From: Cupriavidus basilensis
GTDB lineage: Bacteria; Pseudomonadota; Gammaproteobacteria; Burkholderiales; Burkholderiaceae
Length of the DNA: 64,000 nt
NCBI RefSeq assembly: GCF_000876015.1
Contig: NZ_BBQM01000023.1
Location: 62,001 to 126,000, forward strand
Direction: 5' to 3'
Below, piece after piece: positions 17,664 to 25,804 of this stretch (within the stretch, counting starts at the first letter, position 1; the number at the start of each line of letters is the position of its first letter). The translations under genes were made by a program, and so were the position numbers. The notes beneath the pieces were generated by a model, which did not search any database, was not told where the DNA came from, and saw only the letters and a program-made list of their open reading frames with translations.

Positions 17664-17750
17664 ACGGCGAGGTGTGCCGCAAGGTGCTGATTTTCTTGTG
17701 ATTTCCATGTGCGCCATGCCGGACTGCGCGCTGCCGGGCGCCAGACGGCG

Positions 17751-17792
17751 CTGCCACTTGGCAGTGATGGCAGGATTTGGCAGAATGGCACC
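17751..17792. promoter_or_regulatory. Clustered TGGCA repeats, candidate FisR upstream activating site
   Basis: The inverted repeat CTGCCA-CT-TGGCAG (17751-17764) is followed by further TGGCA copies in ATGGCAGG, TTGGCAGA and ATGGCACC. The cluster is about 90-130 bp upstream of the -24 element of the pdo promoter, the usual distance for a bacterial enhancer. A related CTGCCA-N4-TGGCAG site precedes the cyd operon. Confidence 0.5.
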
Positions 17793-17843
17793 TTCCCGAT
17801 GCCGGCATGATGCCGGCCCGCCGCCAGCCCCAGGCCCCCCCCA

Positions 17844-19154
17844 ATGGATCCCCAAGCCAGTCTCCAGGCTCTCCTCTCCTATCTGGAGCAGGAAAGCCAG
17901 CCGATGATCGTCCTCGACACCGACTACCGCATCCTGGCCGCCAACACCGCCTACCGGAGGCAGTTCGGCGCCGTCCAGCGCCCCTACCTGGGCCAGCCCT
18001 GCTATCGGATTTCGCATGGCTACGACGTGCCGTGCGACCAGGCCGGCGAGCACTGCCCGATGCGCAAGGCCTTCGAGACGCGCGGCCCGGACCGCGTCCT
18101 GCACATCCACCACACGCCGCGCGGGCCGGAGCACGTGAACGTCGAGCTGCGCCCGATCCTCGACGAGGACCAGCGGATCGTTGCCTACGTCGAGCGGCTG
18201 AGCACCGTGCGCAGCGCATCGGCCCGGCCGAGCGCGGAAGGGCTGGTGGGCCGCTCGGAGGCGTTCAACGCGGCGCTGGAGGCCGTGCAGCGCGTGGCGC
18301 CGTCTTCGCTGCCGGTGCTGCTGCTGGGCGAATCGGGCACCGGCAAGGAAATGTTCGCGCACGCGGTGCACGAGGCCAGCGCCCGCGCCGGCGGGCCGTT
18401 CGTCGTGGTGGACTGCTCGGGCCTGACCGAGTCCCTGTTCGAGAGCGAGTTGTTCGGCTACGAAAAGGGGGCATTTACGGGGGCGCTCACGCGCAAGCCG
18501 GGCCTGGTCGAGACGGCCGAGGGCGGCACGCTGTTCCTCGACGAAATGGGCGACGTGCCGCTGTCGATGCAGGTCAAGCTGCTGCGGCTGATCGAATCCG
18601 GCACCTACCGGCGCGTGGGCAGCGTGGAAACGCGGCGGGCGGACTTCCGGCTGGTCGCGGCCACGCACAAGCCGCTCGAGCAGATGGTCAGCCAGGGACT
18701 GTTCCGGCAGGACCTTTTCTTCCGGATCGCCGCCTTCCCGATCCACCTGCCGGCGCTGCGCGAGCGGCTTGGCGACATCGCGCTGCTGGCTGAATCGATC
18801 CTGCAGCGCGGCGGCGGGCTGCGGGACCAGCTTCACCTGAGTGCGGAGGCGCTGGCGTGGATGCGCGCGTACCACTGGCCCGGCAACATCCGCGAACTGC
18901 GCAACGTGCTGGACCGCGCGCGCCTTTACGCCGATGACGGCGTCATCCGCGTGAAGGACCTGCCACCGGGGCTGGGCGAGCCGGTTCTGGCGCCGGTGGC
19001 CAGGCGCCACATGCCGGGCGCCCGGGAAAGCGACGACGAGGCATTGCGCGAACGGGTGCGCAGTTTCAAGGGCACGCGGCGCGCGCTTGCCCACGCGCTG
19101 GGCATGAGCGAGCGCAGCCTGTATCGCCGGCTCAAGGAACTGGGCATCGGCTGA
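17844..19154 (+). CDS. fisR: FisR, sulfane-sulfur-sensing sigma-54-dependent activator
   Basis: 436 residues. The N-terminal PAS-like sensor (about 1-120) has cysteines at 53, 64 and 71 (QPCYRI, VPCDQ, EHCPM). These are the positions described for FisR of Cupriavidus pinatubonensis, which senses polysulfide and activates sqr and pdo. The central AAA+ domain shows Walker A GESGTGKE (162-169), the sigma-54 contact loop GAFTGA (209-214) and Walker B GGTLFLDE (227-234). A Fis-type HTH (ALGMSERSLYRRLKELG) ends the protein. It is divergent from pdo-sqr and followed by cydP-A-B-X. Confidence 0.93.
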   Translation: MDPQASLQALLSYLEQESQPMIVLDTDYRILAANTAYRRQFGAVQRPYLGQPCYRISHGYDVPCDQAGEHCPMRKAFETRGPDRVLHIHHTPRGPEHVNVELRPILDEDQRIVAYVERLSTVRSASARPSAEGLVGRSEAFNAALEAVQRVAPSSLPVLLLGESGTGKEMFAHAVHEASARAGGPFVVVDCSGLTESLFESELFGYEKGAFTGALTRKPGLVETAEGGTLFLDEMGDVPLSMQVKLLRLIESGTYRRVGSVETRRADFRLVAATHKPLEQMVSQGLFRQDLFFRIAAFPIHLPALRERLGDIALLAESILQRGGGLRDQLHLSAEALAWMRAYHWPGNIRELRNVLDRARLYADDGVIRVKDLPPGLGEPVLAPVARRHMPGARESDDEALRERVRSFKGTRRALAHALGMSERSLYRRLKELGIG

Positions 19155-19182
19155 GCCGCGCTTCGTCGGCACCTGGCATTTC

Positions 19183-19220
19183 CCTGCCAGCGCACTGCCA
19201 TTCACTGCCACCGCTGGCAG
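19183..19220 (+). promoter_or_regulatory. CTGCCA/TGGCAG repeats upstream of the cyd operon
   Basis: Three CTGCCA copies (19184-19189, 19195-19200 and 19205-19210) end in the inverted repeat CTGCCA-CCGC-TGGCAG (19205-19220). They lie 98-135 bp upstream of the -24 element at 19318, the distance expected of an activator site. They share the CTGCCA-TGGCAG core found upstream of pdo. Confidence 0.5.
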
Positions 19221-19317
19221 CACTGACACCCGGCTGACAGCCCCGCCATGCCGGCGTTGCCACGCCATTTCCGCGCAAGTGATTGTTTTGTCTGCCCTTT
19301 CGGCCCACGCGCCGGGA

Positions 19318-19333
19318 TGGCACGGAACTTGTT
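19318..19333 (+). promoter_or_regulatory. Candidate sigma-54 promoter of the cydP-A-B-X operon
   Basis: TGGCACGGAACTTGTT has a perfect -24 block (TGGCACG), correct spacing and a -12 block TTGT in place of TTGC. Transcription would begin almost at the cydP start codon (19345), so either the leader is very short or the functional start is at cydA. Its resemblance to the pdo promoter and the shared upstream repeats suggest FisR control. Confidence 0.5.
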
Positions 19334-19344
19334 CATATGTCGTC

Positions 19345-19539
19345 ATGAACGATCCCGATCAAAACCTGTTACGTCACCTGTGCTGGATCCTGGCGATCAA
19401 GATGCTGCTGCTGGCGAGCCTCTGGCTGGCCTTCGTCGCCGGGCAGCGCGTGCCGGTCGACGCCGCCGCCGCTTCCGCGCACCTGCGCTCCGCGCCCATC
19501 GTGTCCAGCCACACACGCCTGCAAGGAGCCCGTCCGTGA
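19345..19539 (+). CDS. cydP: CydP-type small subunit of cytochrome bd oxidase
   Basis: A 64-residue protein with one membrane helix (WILAIKMLLLASLWLAFVAG) and a conserved tail of the form RVPVDAAAASAHL, matching the small cytochrome oxidase subunit CydP found upstream of cydA in betaproteobacteria. Its stop overlaps the GTG start of cydA in the sequence GTGA, implying translational coupling. Confidence 0.8.
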   Translation: MNDPDQNLLRHLCWILAIKMLLLASLWLAFVAGQRVPVDAAAASAHLRSAPIVSSHTRLQGARP

Positions 19540-21104
19540 TTTCGGAACAACTGGTGGACCTTTCCCGGCTGCAGTTCGCCGCCACCGCTCTCTATCATTT
19601 TCTGTTCGTCCCGCTCACGCTGGGCATGGTATGGCTCCTCGTCATCATGGAGACCGTCTATGTCATGACCGGCAAGGTGGTCTGGAAGGACATGACCCGC
19701 TTCTGGGGCAAGCTGTTCGGCATCAACTTCGCGCTGGGCGTGACCACGGGCATCACGCTCGAATTCCAGTTCGGCACGAACTGGGCCTACTACTCGCACT
19801 ACGTGGGCGACATCTTCGGCGCGCCGCTGGCGATCGAGGGGCTGATGGCGTTCTTCCTCGAATCCACGTTCATCGGCCTGTTCTTCTTCGGCTGGGACCG
19901 CCTCTCGCGCGTCGAGCACCTCGTCGTGACCAGCCTGATGGCGCTCGGCACCAACCTGTCGGCGCTGTGGATCCTGATCGCCAACGGGTGGATGCAGAAC
20001 CCCGTCGGCGCCGAATTCAACTGGCAGACGATGCGCATGGAGATGACCGACTTCTGGGCCATCGTCTTCAATCCCGACGCGCAGGCCAAGTTCGTGCACA
20101 CGGTGTCGGCCGGCTATGTGACCGGGGCGATGTTCGTGCTGTCGGTGTCGGCCTGGTACCTTCTGCGCGGGCGCGACGTGGAGTTCGCCAAGCGCAGCTT
20201 CCGCGTGGCGGCGGCGTTCGGGCTGGCCAGCGTCTGCTCGGTCATCGTGCTGGGCGATGAAAGCGGCTACACGGTCGGCGAGGCGCAGCAGACCAAGATG
20301 GCCGCGATCGAGGCCATGTGGGAGACGGAGCCCGCGCCCGCGTCGTTCAACGTGGTGGCCGGCATCAACGAGGCCGCGCAGCGCAATGACTGGGCGGTGC
20401 GGATTCCCTGGGTCATGGGCCTGATCGGCACCCGGTCGGCCACCAGGGAGATCCCGGGCATTCACGAGATCCAGGCGCGCAACCGCGAGCGGATCCGCAA
20501 CGGCATCGAAGCGGTGACCGCGCTGGAGACGCTGCGCAGCCATCGCGACGATGCGCGTGCGCTGGCGACCTTGAAGCGGCATCAGGCCGACCTTGGCTTC
20601 GGCCTGCTGCTCAAGCGCTATGCGACGGACGTGCGCCAGGCCACGCCGGCCATGATCGAGCGCGCCGTGCGCGACACCATTCCCCGCGTCACGCCGATGT
20701 TCTGGGCGTTCCGCGTCATGGTGGGCCTGGGCTTTGCCATGCTGGCGCTGTTCGCCCTGTCGTTCTGGACGACCCTGAAGGGCCGGTTCCGCTCGCGCCC
20801 GTGGCTGCTGCGCTGGGCGATCTGGATGCTGCCGGCGCCGTGGCTGGCCTGCGAGCTGGGCTGGTTCGTCGCCGAGTACGGCCGCCAGCCGTGGACCATC
20901 TATGGCGTGCTGCCCACGCACCTGAGCGTCTCCACCCTGAGCGCGGCCAGCCTGTATGGCTCGCTGGCGGGCTTCGTCGGCTTCTACACCGTGCTGCTGG
21001 TCGTCGAGGTCTATCTGATGGTCAAGTTTGCGCGGCAGGGGCCGGGCAGCCTCGGCACCGGGCGCTACGAGCGCGAGCCCGTCCACGTCCACGCGCACGC
21101 ATAA
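19536..21104 (+). CDS. cydA: Cytochrome bd quinol oxidase subunit I
   Basis: 522 residues, the same length as E. coli CydA. The GTG start at 19536 is fixed by the overlap with cydP and by the conserved MISEQLVDLSRLQFAATALY opening. Visible family marks are the heme-ligand histidine in ALYHFLFVPLTLG, EFQFGTNW, the GRQPW segment near residue 448 and a long periplasmic Q-loop. The subunit carries hemes b558, b595 and d in the inner membrane and oxidises quinol. Cytochrome bd enzymes are notably resistant to sulfide, which fits the adjacent sulfide-oxidation genes. Confidence 0.95.
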   Translation: MISEQLVDLSRLQFAATALYHFLFVPLTLGMVWLLVIMETVYVMTGKVVWKDMTRFWGKLFGINFALGVTTGITLEFQFGTNWAYYSHYVGDIFGAPLAIEGLMAFFLESTFIGLFFFGWDRLSRVEHLVVTSLMALGTNLSALWILIANGWMQNPVGAEFNWQTMRMEMTDFWAIVFNPDAQAKFVHTVSAGYVTGAMFVLSVSAWYLLRGRDVEFAKRSFRVAAAFGLASVCSVIVLGDESGYTVGEAQQTKMAAIEAMWETEPAPASFNVVAGINEAAQRNDWAVRIPWVMGLIGTRSATREIPGIHEIQARNRERIRNGIEAVTALETLRSHRDDARALATLKRHQADLGFGLLLKRYATDVRQATPAMIERAVRDTIPRVTPMFWAFRVMVGLGFAMLALFALSFWTTLKGRFRSRPWLLRWAIWMLPAPWLACELGWFVAEYGRQPWTIYGVLPTHLSVSTLSAASLYGSLAGFVGFYTVLLVVEVYLMVKFARQGPGSLGTGRYEREPVHVHAHA

Positions 21105-21114
21105 GGAGAACCGG

Positions 21115-22251
21115 ATGTTCGACTACACCACCCTGAAGCTGATCTGGTGGCTGCTCGTCGGCGTGCTGCTCGTCGGCTTCGCCGTCATGGACGGGCACGA
21201 CATGGGCGTCGGCACGCTGCTGCCCTTCGTCGGCCACGGCGACGAAGAACGGCGCGTCGTCATCAACACGGTCGGCCCGCACTGGGACGGCAACCAGGTC
21301 TGGTTCATCACCGGGGGCGGCGCCATCTTCGCGGCCTGGCCGCTGGTCTATGCCACGGCGTTCAGCGGTTTCTACTGGGCCATGCTTGCCGTGCTGTGGG
21401 CATTGTTCTTCCGCCCGGTCGGCTTCGACTATCGCAGCAAGATCCATGATCCGCGCTGGCGCCGCACATGGGATTGGGGCCTGTTCATCGGCGGCGCCGT
21501 GCCACCGCTGATCTTCGGCGTGGCGTTCGGCAACCTGCTGCTGGGCGTGCCGTTCCATTTCGACGCGTACATGGTCTCCACCTACACCGGCAGCTTCTGG
21601 GGCCTGCTCAACCCCTTCGCCCTGCTCGCCGGCGTGGTCAGCAGCGCCATGATCACCATGCACGGCGCCGCGTACCTTGCCCACCGCACGCAGGGACGGC
21701 TGCAGGCGCGCGCGGTGCGCGCCAACGGCTGGGCGGCCCTGGTCATGTGCGTGGCCTTTGTCGCCGCGGGGCTGTGGGTCGGCAAGCTCGACGGATACCG
21801 GATCGTCTCGGCGCTCGATACGGCCGCCGTCGCGGATCCGACCGCCAAGGCCGTCGTGCGCGAGGCCGGCGGCTGGCTGGCCAACTATGCGCGCGTGCCC
21901 GCGCTGTGGCTGCTGCCCGTGCTGGGCGTGGCGGGCGCGCTGGCCGGCGCCTGGCTCCAGCGCGCGCGGCGCACGCTGGCCGCGTTCGTGGCCACCGGCC
22001 TGAGCATGACCGGCGTGATCGGCACGGCGGGGGCGAGCATGTTCCCGTTCATCATGCCATCCAGCAGCGTGCCGGCCCACAGCCTGACGGTCTGGGACAG
22101 CGTGTCCAGCCAGCTGACGCTGACGATCATGCTGGGCGCGACCGTCCTGTTCATGCCGCTGGTGATCGGATACACGTCCTGGGCTTATCGCGTCATGCGC
22201 GGCAAGGTGACCGTGGAATACGTCAAAGCCAACGAGCATAGCGCCTACTGA
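21115..22251 (+). CDS. cydB: Cytochrome bd quinol oxidase subunit II
   Basis: 378 residues with about eight or nine membrane helices. The start MFDYTTLKLIWWLLVGVLL and the motif GFAVMDGHDMGVGTLLPF are typical of CydB, as are HWDGNQVWFITGGGAIFAAWP and SMFPFIMPSS near the end. The ATG at 21115 has AAGGAGA eight bases upstream and follows the cydA stop by 10 bp. It forms the membrane heterodimer with CydA. Confidence 0.95.
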   Translation: MFDYTTLKLIWWLLVGVLLVGFAVMDGHDMGVGTLLPFVGHGDEERRVVINTVGPHWDGNQVWFITGGGAIFAAWPLVYATAFSGFYWAMLAVLWALFFRPVGFDYRSKIHDPRWRRTWDWGLFIGGAVPPLIFGVAFGNLLLGVPFHFDAYMVSTYTGSFWGLLNPFALLAGVVSSAMITMHGAAYLAHRTQGRLQARAVRANGWAALVMCVAFVAAGLWVGKLDGYRIVSALDTAAVADPTAKAVVREAGGWLANYARVPALWLLPVLGVAGALAGAWLQRARRTLAAFVATGLSMTGVIGTAGASMFPFIMPSSSVPAHSLTVWDSVSSQLTLTIMLGATVLFMPLVIGYTSWAYRVMRGKVTVEYVKANEHSAY

Positions 22252-22269
22252 CATCAACGGAGTTTGCGA

Positions 22270-22386
22270 ATGTGGTACTTCAGCTGGGTTCTCGGCGTGG
22301 GCTTTGCTGTCCTGCTCGCCATCATGAACGCCATGTGGGGCGAGAACGAGGAGGCGCGCCGCGCCAGCCGGGAAGAGGACGTATGA
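22270..22386 (+). CDS. cydX: CydX, small cytochrome bd accessory subunit
   Basis: A 38-residue single-helix protein, MWYFSWVLGVGFAVLLAI followed by NAMWGE and a charged tail. This is the classic CydX/CbdX pattern that stabilises the hemes of cytochrome bd. It starts 18 bp after cydB, and its TGA overlaps the next start as ATGA. Confidence 0.92.
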   Translation: MWYFSWVLGVGFAVLLAIMNAMWGENEEARRASREEDV

Positions 22387-22661
22387 GCCCGCGGGCGAAA
22401 GCGCAGCGGCCCGGCATGCACTGGCCGGCATTGCTGGCGGGCGTCGCCGTCATGCTGGTCGTCAGCGTCGATCCCCGCGCGCTGATTTCGGCGAGTCCCG
22501 GCCGCACGCATCTTGCCGCGGCCCTGCTGTGCTGGGCCATGAGCGCGGCACTGGTGCGCGGTGTCGGCTTTGTCCCGGCGCACCCGGCGGGACGCTGGCT
22601 GCTCTCCGCCTGGGCGAGCGCGGCGGCGCTGGCCGGCTGCCTTGCCGCGCGCTTCGTGTAG
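22383..22661 (+). CDS. ybgE: Cyd operon YbgE-like membrane protein
   Basis: A 92-residue protein with three hydrophobic segments (PALLAGVAVMLVV, LAAALLCWAMSAALV, WASAAALAGCLAARFV) and the VDPRAL motif seen in YbgE-family proteins downstream of cydX. The start overlaps the cydX stop by four bases. The molecular role is not established in the family, and membership is judged by position and topology. Confidence 0.7.
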   Translation: MSPRAKAQRPGMHWPALLAGVAVMLVVSVDPRALISASPGRTHLAAALLCWAMSAALVRGVGFVPAHPAGRWLLSAWASAAALAGCLAARFV

Positions 22662-22718
22662 TCTCCCGGCCCCGATCGTGTCCCCGATCCCGTCCCCCTC
22701 GATCCCGACCTTGAACAG

Positions 22719-23540
22719 ATGGAAAACGTCGTTGCCAACAGTGCGGCACTAGGTGCCGTCGTCGGCCTCATCCTGGCGCTTACCGGCGCGGGCGGCGCCA
22801 TTCTCGCCGTCCCTCTGCTGCTTTTCGTCCTGCATCTGAGCGTGGCCCAGGCCGCGCCGGTTGCCTTGCTCGCGGTGGGCCTGTCCGCAGCCGTCGGGGC
22901 CTTGCTCGGACTGCGCGCCGGCATTGTGCGCTACCGCGCCGCCTTGCTGATGGCCGTGTCCGGCACGCTGTTCTCGCCCATCGGCCTATGGTTCGCGCAT
23001 CGCCTGCCGAACGGACCGTTGACGCTGCTCTTCGCCGCGGTGCTGGCGTTCGTGGCATTGCGCATGTTCAGGCAGGCCGCCGGCAGCGGGACGGCGCGCG
23101 TGGCGGACGCAGGCCAGTCCGTCCAGCCCTGCCAACTGGACAACCGCTCGGGGCGCTTTGTCTGGACCGCCTCGTGCAGCCGCGCGCTGGCGCTCTCGGG
23201 GGTGAGCGCGGGGTTTCTCTCCGGCTTGCTGGGCGTGGGCGGCGGATTTGTCATCGTTCCCGCGTTGAAGAAGGCCACCAACGCGCCGCTGCACACCATC
23301 ATGGCGACATCGCTCGCAGTCATCACCTTGGTATCCGCATCAGGCGTGGTTTCGACCGCCATTGCCGGGCACATGAACTGGCAGGTGGGCATGCCGTTCG
23401 CCGCGGGCGCCGTGCTGGCCATGCTGGGCGGCCGGCTGGTCGCGAGCCGGCTGAGCGGCGCCAGGCTTCAGCAAGGCTTTGCCGTGGTGGCCGGGCTGAT
23501 TGCCATCGGCATGGTGGCGAAGGTGGTCATGTCAGCCTGA
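22719..23540 (+). CDS. TauE/SafE (TSUP) family membrane transporter
   Basis: 273 residues, about eight membrane helices in two pseudo-repeats. The first repeat holds GLILALTGAGGAILAVPLLL and the second GFLSGLLGVGGGFVIVPAL, the duplicated family signature. TSUP proteins are proposed exporters of sulfite, sulfonates or related anions, and some import thiosulfate or sulfur species. Position 57 bp after the cyd operon and near persulfide dioxygenase, which makes sulfite, suggests sulfite export as part of the sulfide module. That role is inference. Confidence 0.88.
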   Translation: MENVVANSAALGAVVGLILALTGAGGAILAVPLLLFVLHLSVAQAAPVALLAVGLSAAVGALLGLRAGIVRYRAALLMAVSGTLFSPIGLWFAHRLPNGPLTLLFAAVLAFVALRMFRQAAGSGTARVADAGQSVQPCQLDNRSGRFVWTASCSRALALSGVSAGFLSGLLGVGGGFVIVPALKKATNAPLHTIMATSLAVITLVSASGVVSTAIAGHMNWQVGMPFAAGAVLAMLGGRLVASRLSGARLQQGFAVVAGLIAIGMVAKVVMSA

Positions 23541-23805
23541 GACAGGCAAACAGGCGCCCGTGGGAAAATCCGCGCGGATGCGCAGAGGTGTCTTACGGCT
23601 GGGATGTGGAAAGCAGAACACCGAGCGCGGCGGGCGTAGAGCATTCAGGCCGGCTTCGCGCTGTCGCCAGCTTCTCCTTGCACGTAGCGGTTGACCCGCC
23701 AGGCATCCGGCGCGGCGGGATCCGGCCCCGCCGGGATGCAGGAACGCTCCGCCTCCATATGCATCCGGTGGCTATCGAACGACGAAATGAGTCTTGGACG
23801 CCGAA
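23541..23805. other. Gap without a recognisable gene
   Basis: No ORF with convincing composition, RNA gene or terminator was found between the TSUP gene and the GntR regulator apart from the palindrome listed next. Confidence 0.5.
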
Positions 23806-23823
23806 GTGTTAAGTGTTAACACT
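23806..23823. promoter_or_regulatory. Palindromic candidate operator upstream of the GntR gene
   Basis: AGTGTTAACACT (23812-23823) is a perfect 12-bp palindrome preceded by another GTGTT half-site at 23806, giving AAGTGTT twice in tandem. It lies 28 bp before the ATG chosen for the regulator and would overlap its promoter or leader. Confidence 0.45.
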
Positions 23824-23851
23824 CTCGGAAAACGACGCTTTCGCTTGTCCG

Positions 23852-24547
23852 ATGCCTTCCGATTCCACTCTCCTCGTACCGCCCTTGCCCGGCCGCGTCT
23901 CTCTCGACGTCCAGGGCGCCACCGCCATCCGGCAAGCCATCATCGACGGCGCGCTGCATCCCGGCCGGGCGGTCAATGAGACGGCGCTCGGCACCATGCT
24001 GGGCATCTCGCGGAGCACGGCGCGCACCGCGCTGAGGCTGCTCGAACTGGAGGGGCTGGTGGTCCAGCAGCAGTACAAAGGCTGGCGGATCTTTATGCCT
24101 ACCGCGCAGGATGCGCTCGACCTCTACATGCTGCGCGGCGCGCTGGAGGGGGTCGCGGCCGCCACGGTGGCGCAGCGCGCGGATCCGGCCAGCCTGGCGC
24201 GCATCGCCATGCAATACGAGGCGATGCAGGCCGCCGCGACCGAAGGCGTCATGCAGCGGATGAGTGCGTCCGACCACGCCTTTCATACGCAGATCGTGCT
24301 GGAGTCGGGCAATCCCAGGCTGGTCGACCAGTATCAGCTCGTGCAGCAGCACATCAAGATCTACGTGGCCACCGCCAACCGCATCCGGGGGCGCTTCCGC
24401 GACATCGTGCATGACCACGACGCGATGAAGGACGCGATCCTGGCCGGCCACGCCGCCGACGCGGAAGGCGCCGCACGCGACCATAGCCGCATCGCCGGCG
24501 CGATGATCGCCGACATGCTGGCCAGCGCGCCCGCGTCCGCCCTGTAA
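23852..24547 (+). CDS. GntR-family regulator, FadR/FCD subgroup
   Basis: 231 residues from the ATG at 23852. A GTG 39 bases upstream lies inside the palindrome and is a less likely start. The N-terminal winged helix (AIRQAIIDGALHPGRAVNETALG, then ISRSTARTALRLLELEGLV) is followed by an FCD effector domain (about 90-225) with metal-binding-type residues in DHAFHTQIVLESGN and DHDAMKDAILAGHA. It probably regulates the enolase-superfamily gene 35 bp downstream, perhaps responding to a sugar acid. Confidence 0.88.
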   Translation: MPSDSTLLVPPLPGRVSLDVQGATAIRQAIIDGALHPGRAVNETALGTMLGISRSTARTALRLLELEGLVVQQQYKGWRIFMPTAQDALDLYMLRGALEGVAAATVAQRADPASLARIAMQYEAMQAAATEGVMQRMSASDHAFHTQIVLESGNPRLVDQYQLVQQHIKIYVATANRIRGRFRDIVHDHDAMKDAILAGHAADAEGAARDHSRIAGAMIADMLASAPASAL

Positions 24548-24582
24548 CCGCATCCCTTGCCTTCCCCCTCACCCTCTTCATC

Positions 24583-25680
24583 ATGAAAATCGTCAACGCC
24601 GACGCCATCCTCGTTTCGATCCCGTTCCAGCCCATCGGCATTCCCCCGTGGAGCTGGGGAGACAAGGCGGAAAACTGCTTCGACACGCTGCTGGTCCGCA
24701 TCGAGACGGACACCGGCATCGTCGGCTGGGGCGAGGCGTTCTCGCGCAACAAGGACCGGGCGCTGGCGGAGACCATCCGCACGAAGATCCTGCCGCTCGT
24801 CATCGGCAAGGAGGCGTCGGCCATCGGCCGGATCAAGCACGATCTCGAATTCAACCTGCACAACTTCGGGCGGGTGAGCGGCGTCATGAACGGCATCTCG
24901 GCCGTGGATATCGCGCTATGGGACATCCTGGGAAAGTCCGTGAACCGCCCGCTGGTGGACCTGATCGGCGGCGCGTTCGCCGACACCTTGCCGGCATATG
25001 CGAGCCTGCTGCGCTATGCCGACGAAACGCATCTCGGCGATGCCATCGAGCAGGCGATCGGGCGCGGCTACCGGTATATCAAGCTGCACGAGATCGATCC
25101 TGGCCTGATCCGCTTTGCCGTGAACCTGGGCGCGGGACGTGCGCGCTTCATGCTCGATACCAATTGCCCGTGGCCGGTCTCCGAAGCCATCCGCCAGGCG
25201 AAGTCGCTGTCGGATGTCGACCTGATCTGGTTCGAGGAGCCGGTGTGGCCGCCGGAGAACTACAGCGGCCTGGCGCAGGTGCGGGCCGCGGGGCCGTTTC
25301 CGATCGCCGCCGGCGAGAATCAGGGCAGCCTGTTCGATATTGCCGCGATGATTGCCGCCGGCGCCATCGACATCGCGCAGCCCGACGTGGCCAAGACGGG
25401 CGGCGTGACGGAGCTGCTGAGAATCCGCGCGCTGTGCGAAGCCACCGGTGTCGATTTCGTGCCGCACTGCGCGTTGTTCGGGCCGGGGCAGGTGGCGACG
25501 TTCCACATCAATGCGGCAACCCGGTCCACGCCGGTCGTGGAGCGGCTGTACTGCGACTTCGACGAAGACCTCTACGGCGGCCGCGCCAATCCGGTGGCCG
25601 GCAATATCCGGGTGCCGACAGGCCCGGGCCTTGGCCTCGATCCGGATCCGGCCATCGTCGAAAAATACCGCGTGCGCTGA
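24583..25680 (+). CDS. Enolase-superfamily enzyme (mandelate racemase/muconate lactonizing type)
   Basis: 365 residues with an N-terminal capping domain (about 1-125) and a C-terminal barrel. Metal and catalytic positions are suggested by the YIKLHE strand, FMLDTNCPW, WFEEPVWPPEN, and AAGENQGS followed by AIDIAQPDVAKTGGVTELL. The KxK pair of muconate enzymes appears as KLHE, so the base may differ. It likely dehydrates or racemises a sugar acid or aromatic-derived acid. The adjacent GntR regulator and ABC receptor suggest a catabolic island. Confidence 0.85.
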   Translation: MKIVNADAILVSIPFQPIGIPPWSWGDKAENCFDTLLVRIETDTGIVGWGEAFSRNKDRALAETIRTKILPLVIGKEASAIGRIKHDLEFNLHNFGRVSGVMNGISAVDIALWDILGKSVNRPLVDLIGGAFADTLPAYASLLRYADETHLGDAIEQAIGRGYRYIKLHEIDPGLIRFAVNLGAGRARFMLDTNCPWPVSEAIRQAKSLSDVDLIWFEEPVWPPENYSGLAQVRAAGPFPIAAGENQGSLFDIAAMIAAGAIDIAQPDVAKTGGVTELLRIRALCEATGVDFVPHCALFGPGQVATFHINAATRSTPVVERLYCDFDEDLYGGRANPVAGNIRVPTGPGLGLDPDPAIVEKYRVR

Positions 25681-25804
25681 CGCATCGGCGTCGCGCGACG
25701 CATCACCGATCGGACCTCAATGGTGGGACAACCAGTGAGGGAGCGGCCAGCCGCGCATTTTTTATCGAATCCCCCGTCTCTCAACCATTCCAAAGAGGTA
25801 AGTC

